A stretch of 64,000 nt of DNA from Paraspadella gotoi. Taxonomy: Eukaryota > Chaetognatha. The translations under genes were made by a program, and so were the position numbers. The notes under the pieces were generated by a model that saw only the letters and a list, made by a program, of their open reading frames with translations, did not search any database and was not told the DNA's origin. Positions 55,536-64,000 of the stretch are shown piece by piece; the stretch's first letter is position 1, and each line of letters opens with the position of its first letter. The DNA lies in contig CM119264.1 in the NCBI GenBank assembly GCA_051294375.1, positions 8,528,211-8,592,210 on the forward strand, in the 5' to 3' direction.

Positions 55536-55771
55536 TCTAAGTTCAATTTTTTTTTGTTCGACCGGACAAAAAAGAAACTACGTGACACGTATAAAGATAA
55601 AACGTGACACTCAGGCGCTACCCGGTGCGTTTAAGTGCGAGCATTCTCTCGGTTACCCCACCAAACGCGGTCCTAACGTCGCGCTCTTCACTTCTAGCTT
55701 ACTATCCTCTCATGTGATCTCTCTCTTTCCCATCCACATACCCTATGGGTCGTCATGTTCATGACTTGTTT

Positions 55772-55884
55772 GTTGACGTTATATGCGGAGGGTCCTGGTC
55801 CGCTCGACAGCCTTGGCCCCTTCTCGCGGCTGGCGAGACTCGAGGCGGGGGCGTTGCGCAGCTTCGACCAGACGTTGCCCTGGA
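55772..55884 (-). pseudogene. SHIPPO-repeat exon copy 2 (frame uncertain)
   Basis: On the minus strand, after CGTCTCCAG, the frame reads GNVWSKLRNAPASSLASREK, GPRLSSGPGPSAYNVNKQ and MNMTTHR, then GTATGT. GPGPSAY is a SHIPPO motif, and APASSLASREK matches the preceding strand of such repeats in ODF3/CIMAP proteins. It lies downstream of the stop of the SHIPPO gene at 57856, so it belongs to a second paralogue, or it is a displaced, error-bearing copy of that gene's missing middle exon. Confidence 0.5.
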
Positions 55885-56505
55885 GACGATAAAAAGGCGG
55901 ACGATGTCTTAAGTTTTAAATTTTTTTTGTTCGACGGACACAAAAAAAAGTGACGCGTATAAAATAAAAAAGTGACACTCAGGCTACCCGGTGGCGTAAA
56001 GGCGAGCATTCTTGGTTCCCACCAAACGGCCTAACGTTCGCGCCCAATTTTTCTTCGTAGCTACTAAGCGGTAGTTGGGGACCGCGGTCAAATCTCATTT
56101 CTCAACTTAACGAAAAACAGACGGTCATTTGTCCTGCATGTATGGCACTAAAAGCAGTTGATTTTAATTGTGCACATTTCATGGGATCAGAAGAGAACTG
56201 ATTAGAATGAGCTAAGGAGAGCATGGCGACCTCCTGCCGGGCCACGGCCAAGCAGCAATCGATCGAGTCAGTCTCTCGCCATTCTCAAGAGGACTTGGGT
56301 AACGGTCTCTCTAATTCATAGCATCTGAACTAAAGCTGGGGACTCCTCCGGCTACAACTTAAATTCTTTCCCGTCTCTCCTCGAGGGTAGCACCGCTTGA
56401 CATTGTATATTGTATAAGCGCAGCTCTTAAACGCTCATTTATTTAATAATTTTTTTTTCATTTATCAATATATATACCATCCACATTAATCCATATTTTT
56501 TTTTT

Positions 56506-57251
56506 NNNNNNNNNNNNNNNNNNNNNNNNNNNNNNNNNNNNNNNNNNNNNNNNNNNNNNNNNNNNNNNNNNNNNNNNNNNNNNNNNNNNNNNNNNNNNNN
56601 NNNNNNNNNNNNNNNNNNNNNNNNNNNNNNNNNNNNNNNNNNNNNNNNNNNNNNNNNNNNNNNNNNNNNNNNNNNNNNNNNNNNNNNNNNNNNNNNNNNN
56701 NNNNNNNNNNNNNNNNNNNNNNNNNNNNNNNNNNNNNNNNNNNNNNNNNNNNNNNNNNNNNNNNNNNNNNNNNNNNNNNNNNNNNNNNNNNNNNNNNNNN
56801 NNNNNNNNNNNNNNNNNNNNNNNNNNNNNNNNNNNNNNNNNNNNNNNNNNNNNNNNNNNNNNNNNNNNNNNNNNNNNNNNNNNNNNNNNNNNNNNNNNNN
56901 NNNNNNNNNNNNNNNNNNNNNNNNNNNNNNNNNNNNNNNNNNNNNNNNNNNNNNNNNNNNNNNNNNNNNNNNNNNNNNNNNNNNNNNNNNNNNNNNNNNN
57001 NNNNNNNNNNNNNNNNNNNNNNNNNNNNNNNNNNNNNNNNNNNNNNNNNNNNNNNNNNNNNNNNNNNNNNNNNNNNNNNNNNNNNNNNNNNNNNNNNNNN
57101 NNNNNNNNNNNNNNNNNNNNNNNNNNNNNNNNNNNNNNNNNNNNNNNNNNNNNNNNNNNNNNNNNNNNNNNNNNNNNNNNNNNNNNNNNNNNNNNNNNNN
57201 NNNNNNNNNNNNNNNNNNNNNNNNNNNNNNNNNNNNNNNNNNNNNNNNNNN
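56506..57251. other. assembly gap (746 N)
   Basis: Largest gap in the window. It lies between the SHIPPO-like exon copies and the SHIPPO gene. Confidence 0.99.
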
Positions 57252-57855
57252 TTAACGGAGTAAAGTAAAAACTTGAAACGGGAGAGAGAATAAAGAAAAG
57301 GTTTTTTAATTACCAATTAAAAATAAAAAAACAAGAATTACTGAGTCCAACCACGCTTCTTCATCACTCAATTTCTTGAGACATCCTCGTCGCAAAAGTC
57401 CCCGGTTCAAGAATCAAATGTTGTTTGCCCACGGGCCTCTTTCTCATCCTCATCATCATCCATCTCCTCTCCTCTTCCTCCTCCTCCTCCTCCTCTCATA
57501 ATTAGCCGAATACATCCCTTCTGCCAAATCCAATCCACCAAAGCACAATTCACTGAATTAAGGACAACTAAGTACGAATACATCAATTCCTAATCAAAAT
57601 CAAAAGCAACTAAATCCACTGAAAGGCAAATCCTAATTCACCAGAATCAAATCTGCCAACTAAAAACTCCACTAATCCGAAACCACAAAAAATTCCACTC
57701 CACTAAACCCAGAATCCACGTATGTATGAATTCGCTTCCACCTAACCTTTCAAACCACCCAACAAACTCCAAACAATGCCCTCTTGAATTTCCACCCTGT
57801 GCTTTCCACCCTTTTCCACCCACCTAGCTCTCCGCCTTCCACGACCGCCCCCCTC
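57252..57855. other. 3' flank of the SHIPPO gene
   Basis: AT/CA-rich sequence with a CTC trinucleotide run at 57473-57496. Degenerate AAATCCACTAA-type short repeats (57525-57720) look like a diverged minisatellite. A clear polyA signal for the minus-strand gene is not evident. Confidence 0.55.
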
Positions 57856-58069
57856 TCAACACGGACTCGCCTTGACGGACGTGTCGTAGTCCGTCGGTCC
57901 GGGAGTCTTTTTCTCCAGAGGATCCTTGGGCCTCCACGTAGCGAAGGCGTACGGACCCCCGTCCCTCCCGTGGTGCGTGTACTTGGGGTCGGGCTTGTAG
58001 CCCGCTGGGCCGGGACCCGGGGTCTTGTCGATGTTCTTGGAGTAGGCCGTGCCGATGGTGTAGGCGGGA
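57856..58069 (-). CDS. SHIPPO gene, last exon
   Basis: The acceptor is a poly-C/T tract ending CTCTTTAG, phase 2 in; it ends TGA (57858-57856). It encodes PAYTIGTAYSKNI, DKTPGPGPAGYKPDPKY, GGPYAFATWRPKD, EKKTPGPTDYDTSVKASPC. The x-P-A-Y-T-I and T-P-G-P-x-x-Y motifs are diagnostic SHIPPO repeats. Third positions are strongly GC. The antisense frame across the same region is a shadow. Confidence 0.88.
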
Positions 58070-59398
58070 CTAAAGAGGATTTGGGGGGGGGGGGGAAGGA
58101 AGGGAGAGAAAGAGAGGGGGAGGGATGGAATGATGTTGCTTGGTCAGAAATGGAACCAACTAAAATGTCATTAAAAAAAGGACGACGAAGTTGTCGACGA
58201 TCGCGACGAGGACAAGGACAACGACGTCGACAAAGACAACGATCACGACGACAAAGATGATGAAGATAAAATCCTTCCTTTGACAAAGACATTGACGGCG
58301 AACGAGAAAGGACATCAGGGAAGAACCTTTACGACTCCATCAGGACAATGTCGATGACGACGACGACGACGAAAACTCAGACGAAAACGACGACGCCGAC
58401 CAACGACCACAACACAAAATGGCGGCCACAAAAATGGCGCCGCTGCGGCGGNNNNNNNNNNNNNNNNNNNNNNNNNNNNNNNNNNNNNNNNNNNNNNNNN
58501 NNNNNNNNNNNNNNNNNNNNNNNNNNNNNNNNNNNNNNNNNNNNNNNNNNNNNNNNNNNNNNNNNNNNNNNNNNNNNNNNNNNNNNNNNNNNNNNNNNNN
58601 NNNNNNNNNNNNNNNNNNNNNNNNNNNNNNNNNNNNNNNNNNNNNNNNNNNNNNNNNNNNNNNNNNNNNNNNNNNNNNNNNNNNNNNNNNNNNNNNNNNN
58701 NNNNNNNNNNNNNNNNNNNNNNNNNNNNNNNNNNNNNNNNNNNNNNNNNNNNNNNNNNNNNNNNNNNNNNNNNNNNNNNNNNNNNNNNNNNNNNNNNNNN
58801 NNNNNNNNNNNNNNNNNNNNNNNNNNNNNNNNNNNNNNNNNNNNNNNNNNNNNNNNNNNNNNNNNNNNNNNNNNNNNNNNNNNNNNNNNNNNNNNNNNNN
58901 NNNNNNNNNTGCAAAACTGCTAAGCCGGGGGGATATCAGGGGGAGGTGATAGGGGAGAAACGCAGCGGGGGAAAAAGGGGGAGAGATTTTCCTCCTTCCA
59001 ATATGCAAATTAAGGTGTCGCTTTAATTTAGGACGGCGACCGTGACGTCGAATTTTTCAGGATTTAGCGACAAACAAAAAAGTGAGAAAAAAAAAAACTT
59101 TCTCTTTCGACGAGAAAAATTGGGACTGGCAGGTGGTTTTTTTTATCTCCCCTTTTTTTTTATAAAATTGTGCAATTCTTAACTGTCAGGTAAAATATAG
59201 ATAAATATAGATTTTGGAATAACGAATAACGAATAACGAATATGCGCCTTTAGAATTTTTTTTAATCACCAGCACGTTAGTAAGCCATAATATTTAAATT
59301 ATTCAACATCGAATTTCTTGAAAAGAAAATGAAAAACTCGCAGAGAAGGATTGACTTACTTTCGGGTAAGTCGTTCGCCATGGTCCTTTCGCGCTCAT
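57856..59398 (-). CDS. SHIPPO-repeat protein, ODF3/CIMAP family (middle exon(s) in gap)
   Basis: Gene-level entry. The first exon (59398-59360) and the last exon (58069-57856) are visible; exon(s) between them are missing, probably in the 58452-58909 gap. The family comprises microtubule-inner or outer-dense-fibre proteins of cilia and sperm flagella, built from Pro-Gly-Pro SHIPPO repeats. The N terminus MSAKGPWRTTYPK matches the family's opening tryptophan plus P-x-x-P-R segment, and the last exon carries two PGP repeats. The first exon ends in phase 0 and the last begins in phase 2, so at least one exon with phase 0 in and 2 out is required between them. Confidence 0.75.
58070..58451. other. 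SHIPPO gene intron with ACG-rich patches
   Basis: Contains a G10 homopolymer, GACGA/ACGACG patches (58190-58260, 58345-58400) and AAAATGGCGGCC next to the gap. The Asp-rich + frame is a repeat artefact. Confidence 0.65.
58452..58909. other. assembly gap (458 N)
   Basis: Lies inside the SHIPPO gene and probably hides at least one exon. Confidence 0.98.
59360..59398 (-). CDS. SHIPPO gene, first coding exon
   Basis: ATG at 59398 with AAG just before it (AAGATGAGC). It encodes MSAKGPWRTTYPK and is followed by the strong donor GTAAGT; phase 0 out. The opening W-x-x-T-x-P pattern is shared with ODF3-family N termini (W-R/K-P-x-x-P-R-G-P). It is short, so the call rests on motif, donor and its location upstream of the last exon. 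Confidence 0.65.
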
Positions 59399-62217
59399 CT
59401 TGAATGGAATCGAGAAAAATTGGGCTCCTGCCGAAAAATCTAAGCTTTTCGACGCTTCGACGCTACGACGCTATAATAATAAAAATCTACAATCTTATTT
59501 TCGTTGTCGATTGTGTTATTTAATTTATTTAATTTTTAATGTTTATCAATCGCACTAATCGCTATTTATGAAATGTTCGTCGAGAATTCTTCAGATGTTT
59601 GCCCAGCGACGGAAAAGAGATGGCGGGAAACAGACAGACAGACTAGACAGACTAGACAGACATTGATGCTTGACTTGAAATATCCGGTTTTTTAAATTTT
59701 GGCGAAAGCAAAGAGAAAGTGGGGGCCATGTGTGGACCGAAGGAAATAGAAATTAAGTAAAATAATTTACTATTTCCCTTCATTTTGTAAAAAAAAAACA
59801 AAACAAAGATGTTAATTAAAAAACCTTCTATTTAATATTAAATAAAGGCGTTGAATTTGGGAAATTATAATAATACATAGTTCAAATATTTAGTCATGAA
59901 TTAAGCAATATAAGATACTTATTTTCGATTTGACTATTTATAACGAGAATAAGGAAATAGTGTGGCAGTCGAAACGATAAAATTTAAAACGCTTATACCT
60001 TTTTTTTAGTATTAATTAAAAAACGTCGTTTGTACGCAGAAGCGGGAAAAATAATCGGATAAAACGAGAGACTGAAAACTTATAATTGTTTTAAAACTTA
60101 GAAAAAAAAAAGAAAAAAAAACGAAAGTCGGTACAAATTTATTCAGACGAAACTCGATACGAAGGAAGATAATGGAAAAAAGATCAAGTTAAAAATAGAT
60201 TATTGGACTAATCAACGCCTACGATTATGAGGGAGGAAGAAAAAAAAAAAGAGAAAAAAGGACGAATCTTCTTATTCACTCATTTTCAAACAAAGAATTC
60301 TTTAATTAAAATCACCCCTTTTTTTTCCGTTCCCCCTTTTTCTCTCTATTTTCTTTTTTTATATTTTTCTTTTTTCGTCCCGAGAAAAGAAACGGACGGA
60401 AAGGAAGAAGCCGCCAAGTTTGTTGTCGTCGTCGTCGTCGTCGTCGCCATCGTCGTCATCGACGACGCGTAAAAACAAAATTGTCATAACAAAGACGTTG
60501 AAACAATGAGCGGAAAGAGAGAGAGTCGGAGAGGGAGGGAGAGAGATGTAAAGAGGGAGAAAGATAGAGAGAGAGAGGTTTAAATTAGATGCGAGAAAAG
60601 AAAATTATGTCCATCAAAAGAAAAATAAAAAGAATAAAAGAAAAAGATTTTATGATATTGTTTTTGAGTCATTTTCCCTTTTGATCCGTTTTTTTTTGGT
60701 GTTTTTTTTTGTTGAATTCGAAATTAAATAAGTTTAGACTGTTTAATTTTGTCATTGTTTCTATCTTATTTCGTCGAAGCATTTTTAATTTTGTCCTTTT
60801 GTCCTCTACTTTTTAAATCTTACTCGTTTCTTTTTTTCTCTCTTTAGTTTTTTTAAGTTTCGAGTGTACGCGCCAAAATTTGAATAAAAATATGTTTGCC
60901 CGGCGGTTATTGTTTTTGTCGGTTTGCGTTCCAGACTTCGGTGGCGGCGTCGTCTACGGCCGCGGCGGGGTCTTTATTGGCGGCGTCTTCCGTGGCGTCC
61001 TCCTCGATGGCGGGATCTTTATTGGCGTCGTCTTCGTTTGCGTCGTCTTCCGTGGCTGCGTCTATATTCGCGGCGTCTTCGGAGGCGGCGTCCTCATCGA
61101 CGTCGTCATTTTATATTTTTTTTGTTTCTTCCGCCATCTTTTTTTTTCGCCGTTGAATTGGTTCTATTTTTATGACTCGTCCCAAAACGCCTCGCTCGTA
61201 CATCTCGTCTTCTTTTCATCTTTTAACCTCCTCTTTCTTTTTCTCGGCATTCTTTTCTTCTTCTTCTTCCTTTTCTACCCCTAGTCTAGTTCTTTACTTC
61301 TGTCTTCCCTTTTCTTTTCTCCTTTCTTCTTTTTTTTTCTCTCTCTTTTTCCCAAACTACTCTTTCTTCTTCCTCCATTAGTTTTCTTCTCTCCATCTCC
61401 TATTCGTTCTCCTTCCTCCATCTAATTTCTTTCCTTTATCATTTCCTCTTGTTTTCTTTTCTTTCTTTCTTTCTTTCTTTCCCCCACTTTTCTCTCCATT
61501 ACTTTTCCTTCTACCCCTTCCTCATTTCTCCCTCCGCCCTCGTTCCCTTTCATGACGCTCGGTTTCGCTTCTGTAACGACCTCAACAAAAAACAAATACG
61601 AGAGAATAAACGATTATGACATAAGCCTCCACTAACAAAAACATGACGGCGACGTTCGCAAATACTATCATTATTATTTTCATTATTATTATAATAATAT
61701 TATTAATTTTATAAAAACATACCATATTGAATAAAAAGAGAAGATAGGCTAAAAAAAAGTGAAGGAAAACTTGGACCGCTGCGAAGAAGGCCTTCGAAAA
61801 AAAAAGAAGAAGCGGTAGAAAGTAATAAAAAAAAAGAAAAAAAAAGGAATAAACGTTAAGCGAGAAAAAAAAAGAGAGAGAAAATATAAAAGAAGTTTAC
61901 GATGGAAATTAAGCGGCGGGAAAGGCGTTCGCGCCTTCTCTCGGTTCCATTAAAAAACTCTTTATTAAAAACTTCCTCAATCAAAAAACTGCTTTATTAA
62001 AAAAAAAACCTCTCTTTTTTTCGTCTCCCCCCTTTTGGCGCCTTTATTAAAAAATGTTTTTAAATTGTTTTTTCCGGGTTTTTTTTTCCTGCGGATTTCA
62101 AGCGCAGGATGTGTGTACCTTTAGAAATTCATTTGATTGGACGATTTATTGTTTTCTTGAAAAACTGATGTGATCCCCGAGTTAGTTTAAATAACGTTGC
62201 TATGGACGACCGCTTAC
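59399..62217. other. upstream spacer of SHIPPO gene
   Basis: AT-rich, with small direct repeats: GAATAACGAATAAC (59216-59240), TTCGACGCTTCGACGCTACG (59449-59471), CAGACAGACTAGACAGACTAG (59631-59661), a (GTC)n run at 60423-60446 and a pyrimidine-rich tract 61195-61560. No convincing gene. Confidence 0.6.
60938..61112. repeat. degenerate GGCGTCGTC-type imperfect tandem repeat
   Basis: Imperfect repeats of TCCGTGGC(G/T), GGCGTCTTC and TTTATTGGCG. The minus strand reads as an Asp/Glu/Ala repeat (EDAANxDxA) and one plus frame as Ala/Ser repeats. No splice borders or start codon fit, so I treat it as a minisatellite. Confidence 0.6.
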
Positions 62218-62280
62218 CTGAAAACAATCTGTCCAACGCATCATCTTCACTAACGTAAAATTCGGGGAAGAAATTTTCAT
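62218..62280 (-). CDS. possible first coding exon of an unknown minus-strand gene (low support)
   Basis: ATG at 62280 opens MKISSPNFTLVKMMRWTDCFQ and ends at a strong donor CAG|GTAAGC on a codon boundary. A second frame through the same donor reads ENFFPEFYVSEDDALDRLFS, which is equally protein-like. No following exon was found before the SHIPPO gene, so this is only a donor-bounded candidate. Confidence 0.2.
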
Positions 62281-62456
62281 TAAATTTTTAACCTTTTGTT
62301 CTTTTGTTTGCCGTTTGACTTTTGTCATTATAATTGGCTTTTCATCAAGACTACTCGAGACATCTCGAAATTGATCACGTCAACTTGCATTTCAAACTCG
62401 AAAGTTAATCACATCAGACGCAAGCTTCTCCTAATTGGCAAAAGTAAATGAAAGCT

Positions 62457-62516
62457 AAAGAAAGAAAGAAAGAAAGAAAGAAAGAAATGAAAGAAAGAAA
62501 GAAAGAAAGAAAGAAA
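62457..62516. repeat. (AAAG)n microsatellite
   Basis: AAAG array with one AATG interruption; same motif class as the CTTT arrays elsewhere, on the opposite strand. Confidence 0.94.
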
Positions 62517-63963
62517 AAAGAATAAAAAGTCGAAAACATTTTGAAAGACGTTAAAACTCGCAAAGCGGATAATTTGTTGACATAACCGTTGAGGGAAGAA
62601 CAAAGAGGAAAAGACGGAGAGAAGAGTGAAGGAAAAAGGAGAGGGAGGAAAATAGGAGGAAAATTAGAGGTAGAAATTCTCGATGAGGAGGGAGGAGTTT
62701 CGGAGGAAAAAGGAGAGAAGAATAAATGAACAAAAGATAAAAAGAAAAAGAAAAAGGAATGAAAGATTTCGAGAGGAAAAAGAAAAAACGAAAATACATT
62801 AGAGCCAAAAAAAGTTGAAGAACCTTAGAGGAAAATGTGAGGCAATACGAGTTCAGCTTATGGATGTTGGGAAACAATACAATAAAGTAGTCGATTGAAA
62901 TGAATCATATTAAAAGTTTAAAACTATCTAATTTACACTTATGATTATTTATTTATGAATATTAACTTACCAAAATTTTGAAATGCGTTTAAAGAAGCAG
63001 GACAGCTTCAACGACCAGAAACAATCATTGCACATTGACAGAGAAACGTGTTTTGAAGTAATCTCAAGATTTTTCCATATGGACGCGGAGACCAAACCGG
63101 ATTGTATTCCATCGAGAAGCCAGCGAATCAAGAGAACGATTTAAAATGCAATTAGGGAAACCGTTTGCAATTTGCATACAAAGCGCGGTTTTACTCGGCC
63201 GCATTGAGAAGCGAGATTGAGCCACGGGTTTTGGTTTTAATTTTCTCGATGTATCTGTTTTTAAAAACCGAAGAAAATACCGTTGTTCATTATTTTAGGA
63301 TTTAGGTAAGCTTAATGCCAACTTATTTACATTTATTATGTAAGAGTTGGATATATCACGTGACTAAATCTAATCAGTTCACTCTTCACGCTTCACTTCA
63401 CTTCACCGTCGGTTCTGGAATCGTGTTTCGAAAAAAAAAGAGTGAAAATTCCAATTCACATTTGGGTGAATTCGGGAGAAGATGAAAGGCGAAAGGCAAT
63501 TTATTTGATTGGCGATCATTTGTACGCGAGGGGATGAGGGTGTTGGGCGGGGGTAATTGGAAACGGGGAAACAGGATATTTTAATGTTAGAAACATGGCA
63601 TTTTAAGCGGAAATTAAACATTTATAGAATAGTTAAGGAAGAGTGAATGAAGTGTCTTGGAATATACTTTTTTTCTCCGATTCGTTTGTAGCCACGTTGT
63701 GCCACTTAAATGTGTGTCAGTTAATTTATATTTCAGAGAATGGTTCGGCGAAAGATTTAAAAATTTCAATGCTCGCTAAAGTTTTTCACTCTTTCTCTCT
63801 CTACTATATGAATTCCATTAGCCTTTCTGATTTTAATAAATCGACACGCCATTTTTATCACGATCCAGTTTTTATCCACTGTTACAGCTTTTTCTGAGCG
63901 AACGAACCTACAGGACCAAAGAGAAAGGTATGTGGTAAAGATGCCTTTTAGGTTCGGCGATCG

Positions 63964-63964
<1 letters not shown>
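62517..63964. other. spacer without recognised gene
   Basis: Purine-rich (62590-62800), then AT-rich unique sequence. A good minus-strand donor (TTTTG|GTAAGTT near 62970) is present, but no coding exon is convincing. Confidence 0.6.

Positions 63965-64000
<36 letters not shown>
63965..64000. repeat. (CATCGT)n hexanucleotide repeat at the window edge
   Basis: Five or more CATCGT units that continue to the last base of the window; the array is cut by the window end. Confidence 0.9.

Larger units (their letters stand above)
55320..56048. repeat. tandem pair of indel-differing ~320-400 bp units with a SHIPPO-like exon
   Basis: Units at about 55320-55680 and 55735-56048 share TACCCTATGGGTC, GTTTG(T)TGACGTTAT, CCCTTCTCGCG-like, GACGTTGCCCTG, TTTTTTTTGTTCGAC, GTGACACTCAGG and CACCAAACG(C)GG in order. 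Both carry the same minus-strand SHIPPO-like exon. Confidence 0.8.

Noticed and set aside
56486-57316. 276-residue frame (and others at 23406, 30533, 32630, 58315-59008)
   Set aside because: These frames run through assembly gaps of N.
57784-58260. Plus-strand frame opposite the SHIPPO last exon
   Set aside because: Antisense shadow of a recognised family exon on the minus strand.

Overview
This is nuclear DNA from an animal, most likely an aquatic invertebrate. The coding segments are short exons (52-253 bp) with GT-AG borders, separated by introns of about 0.1-3 kb. The recognisable families are a multi-Ig-domain transmembrane protein and a SHIPPO/outer-dense-fibre (ODF3/CIMAP) protein of cilia and sperm tails. 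There is also a type 2 (A/B-box) pol III tRNA gene. The species cannot be named from the sequence. Coding exons have GC-rich third codon positions. Introns and spacers are AT-rich and full of AG/CT, AAAG/CTTT and ACG/CGT microsatellites. Most long open frames in the window (poly-ER, poly-SL, poly-FFLS, poly-D/R/V) are translations of these repeats, not genes.

Layout. (1) 3.25-19.77 kb, + strand: a phase-consistent chain of exons for a cell-surface immunoglobulin-superfamily protein with four Ig-like domains, a Ser/Thr/Pro-rich stalk, one membrane span and the start of a cytoplasmic tail. Both ends are open: no start codon or stop codon of this gene was identified. (2) 19.95-20.02 kb, - strand: tRNA-Arg(TCG). 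(3) 20.87-22.24 kb, - strand: a complete four-exon gene for a 279-residue type II membrane protein that I do not recognise. All splice phases agree, and it has a strong start context, N-glycosylation sequons and a polyA signal. (4) 22.2-33.1 kb: repeat-rich spacer with assembly gaps, a decayed GIY-YIG-like element remnant (28.4 kb) and a Cys-rich terminal exon on the - strand (31.9 kb). (5) 33-56 kb: a region dominated by indel-ridden near-copies of itself, plus one inverted, error-rich copy of the Ig gene's transmembrane and tail exons (38.76-39.44 kb). It looks like poorly corrected long-read sequence used as gap filler, although real duplications cannot be excluded. (6) 57.86-59.40 kb, - strand: first and last exons of a SHIPPO-repeat gene with a gap in the middle. 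Two noisy copies of another SHIPPO exon lie just downstream at 55.3-55.9 kb. (7) 59.4-64 kb: AT-rich and purine-rich spacer with small repeats.

The genes show no operon or pathway relationship. The most interesting item is the unrecognised type II membrane glycoprotein at 20.87-22.24 kb, whose ectodomain reads as about four amphipathic helices with four cysteines. Exon borders were read by eye from splice consensus and phase agreement; no transcript data were available.
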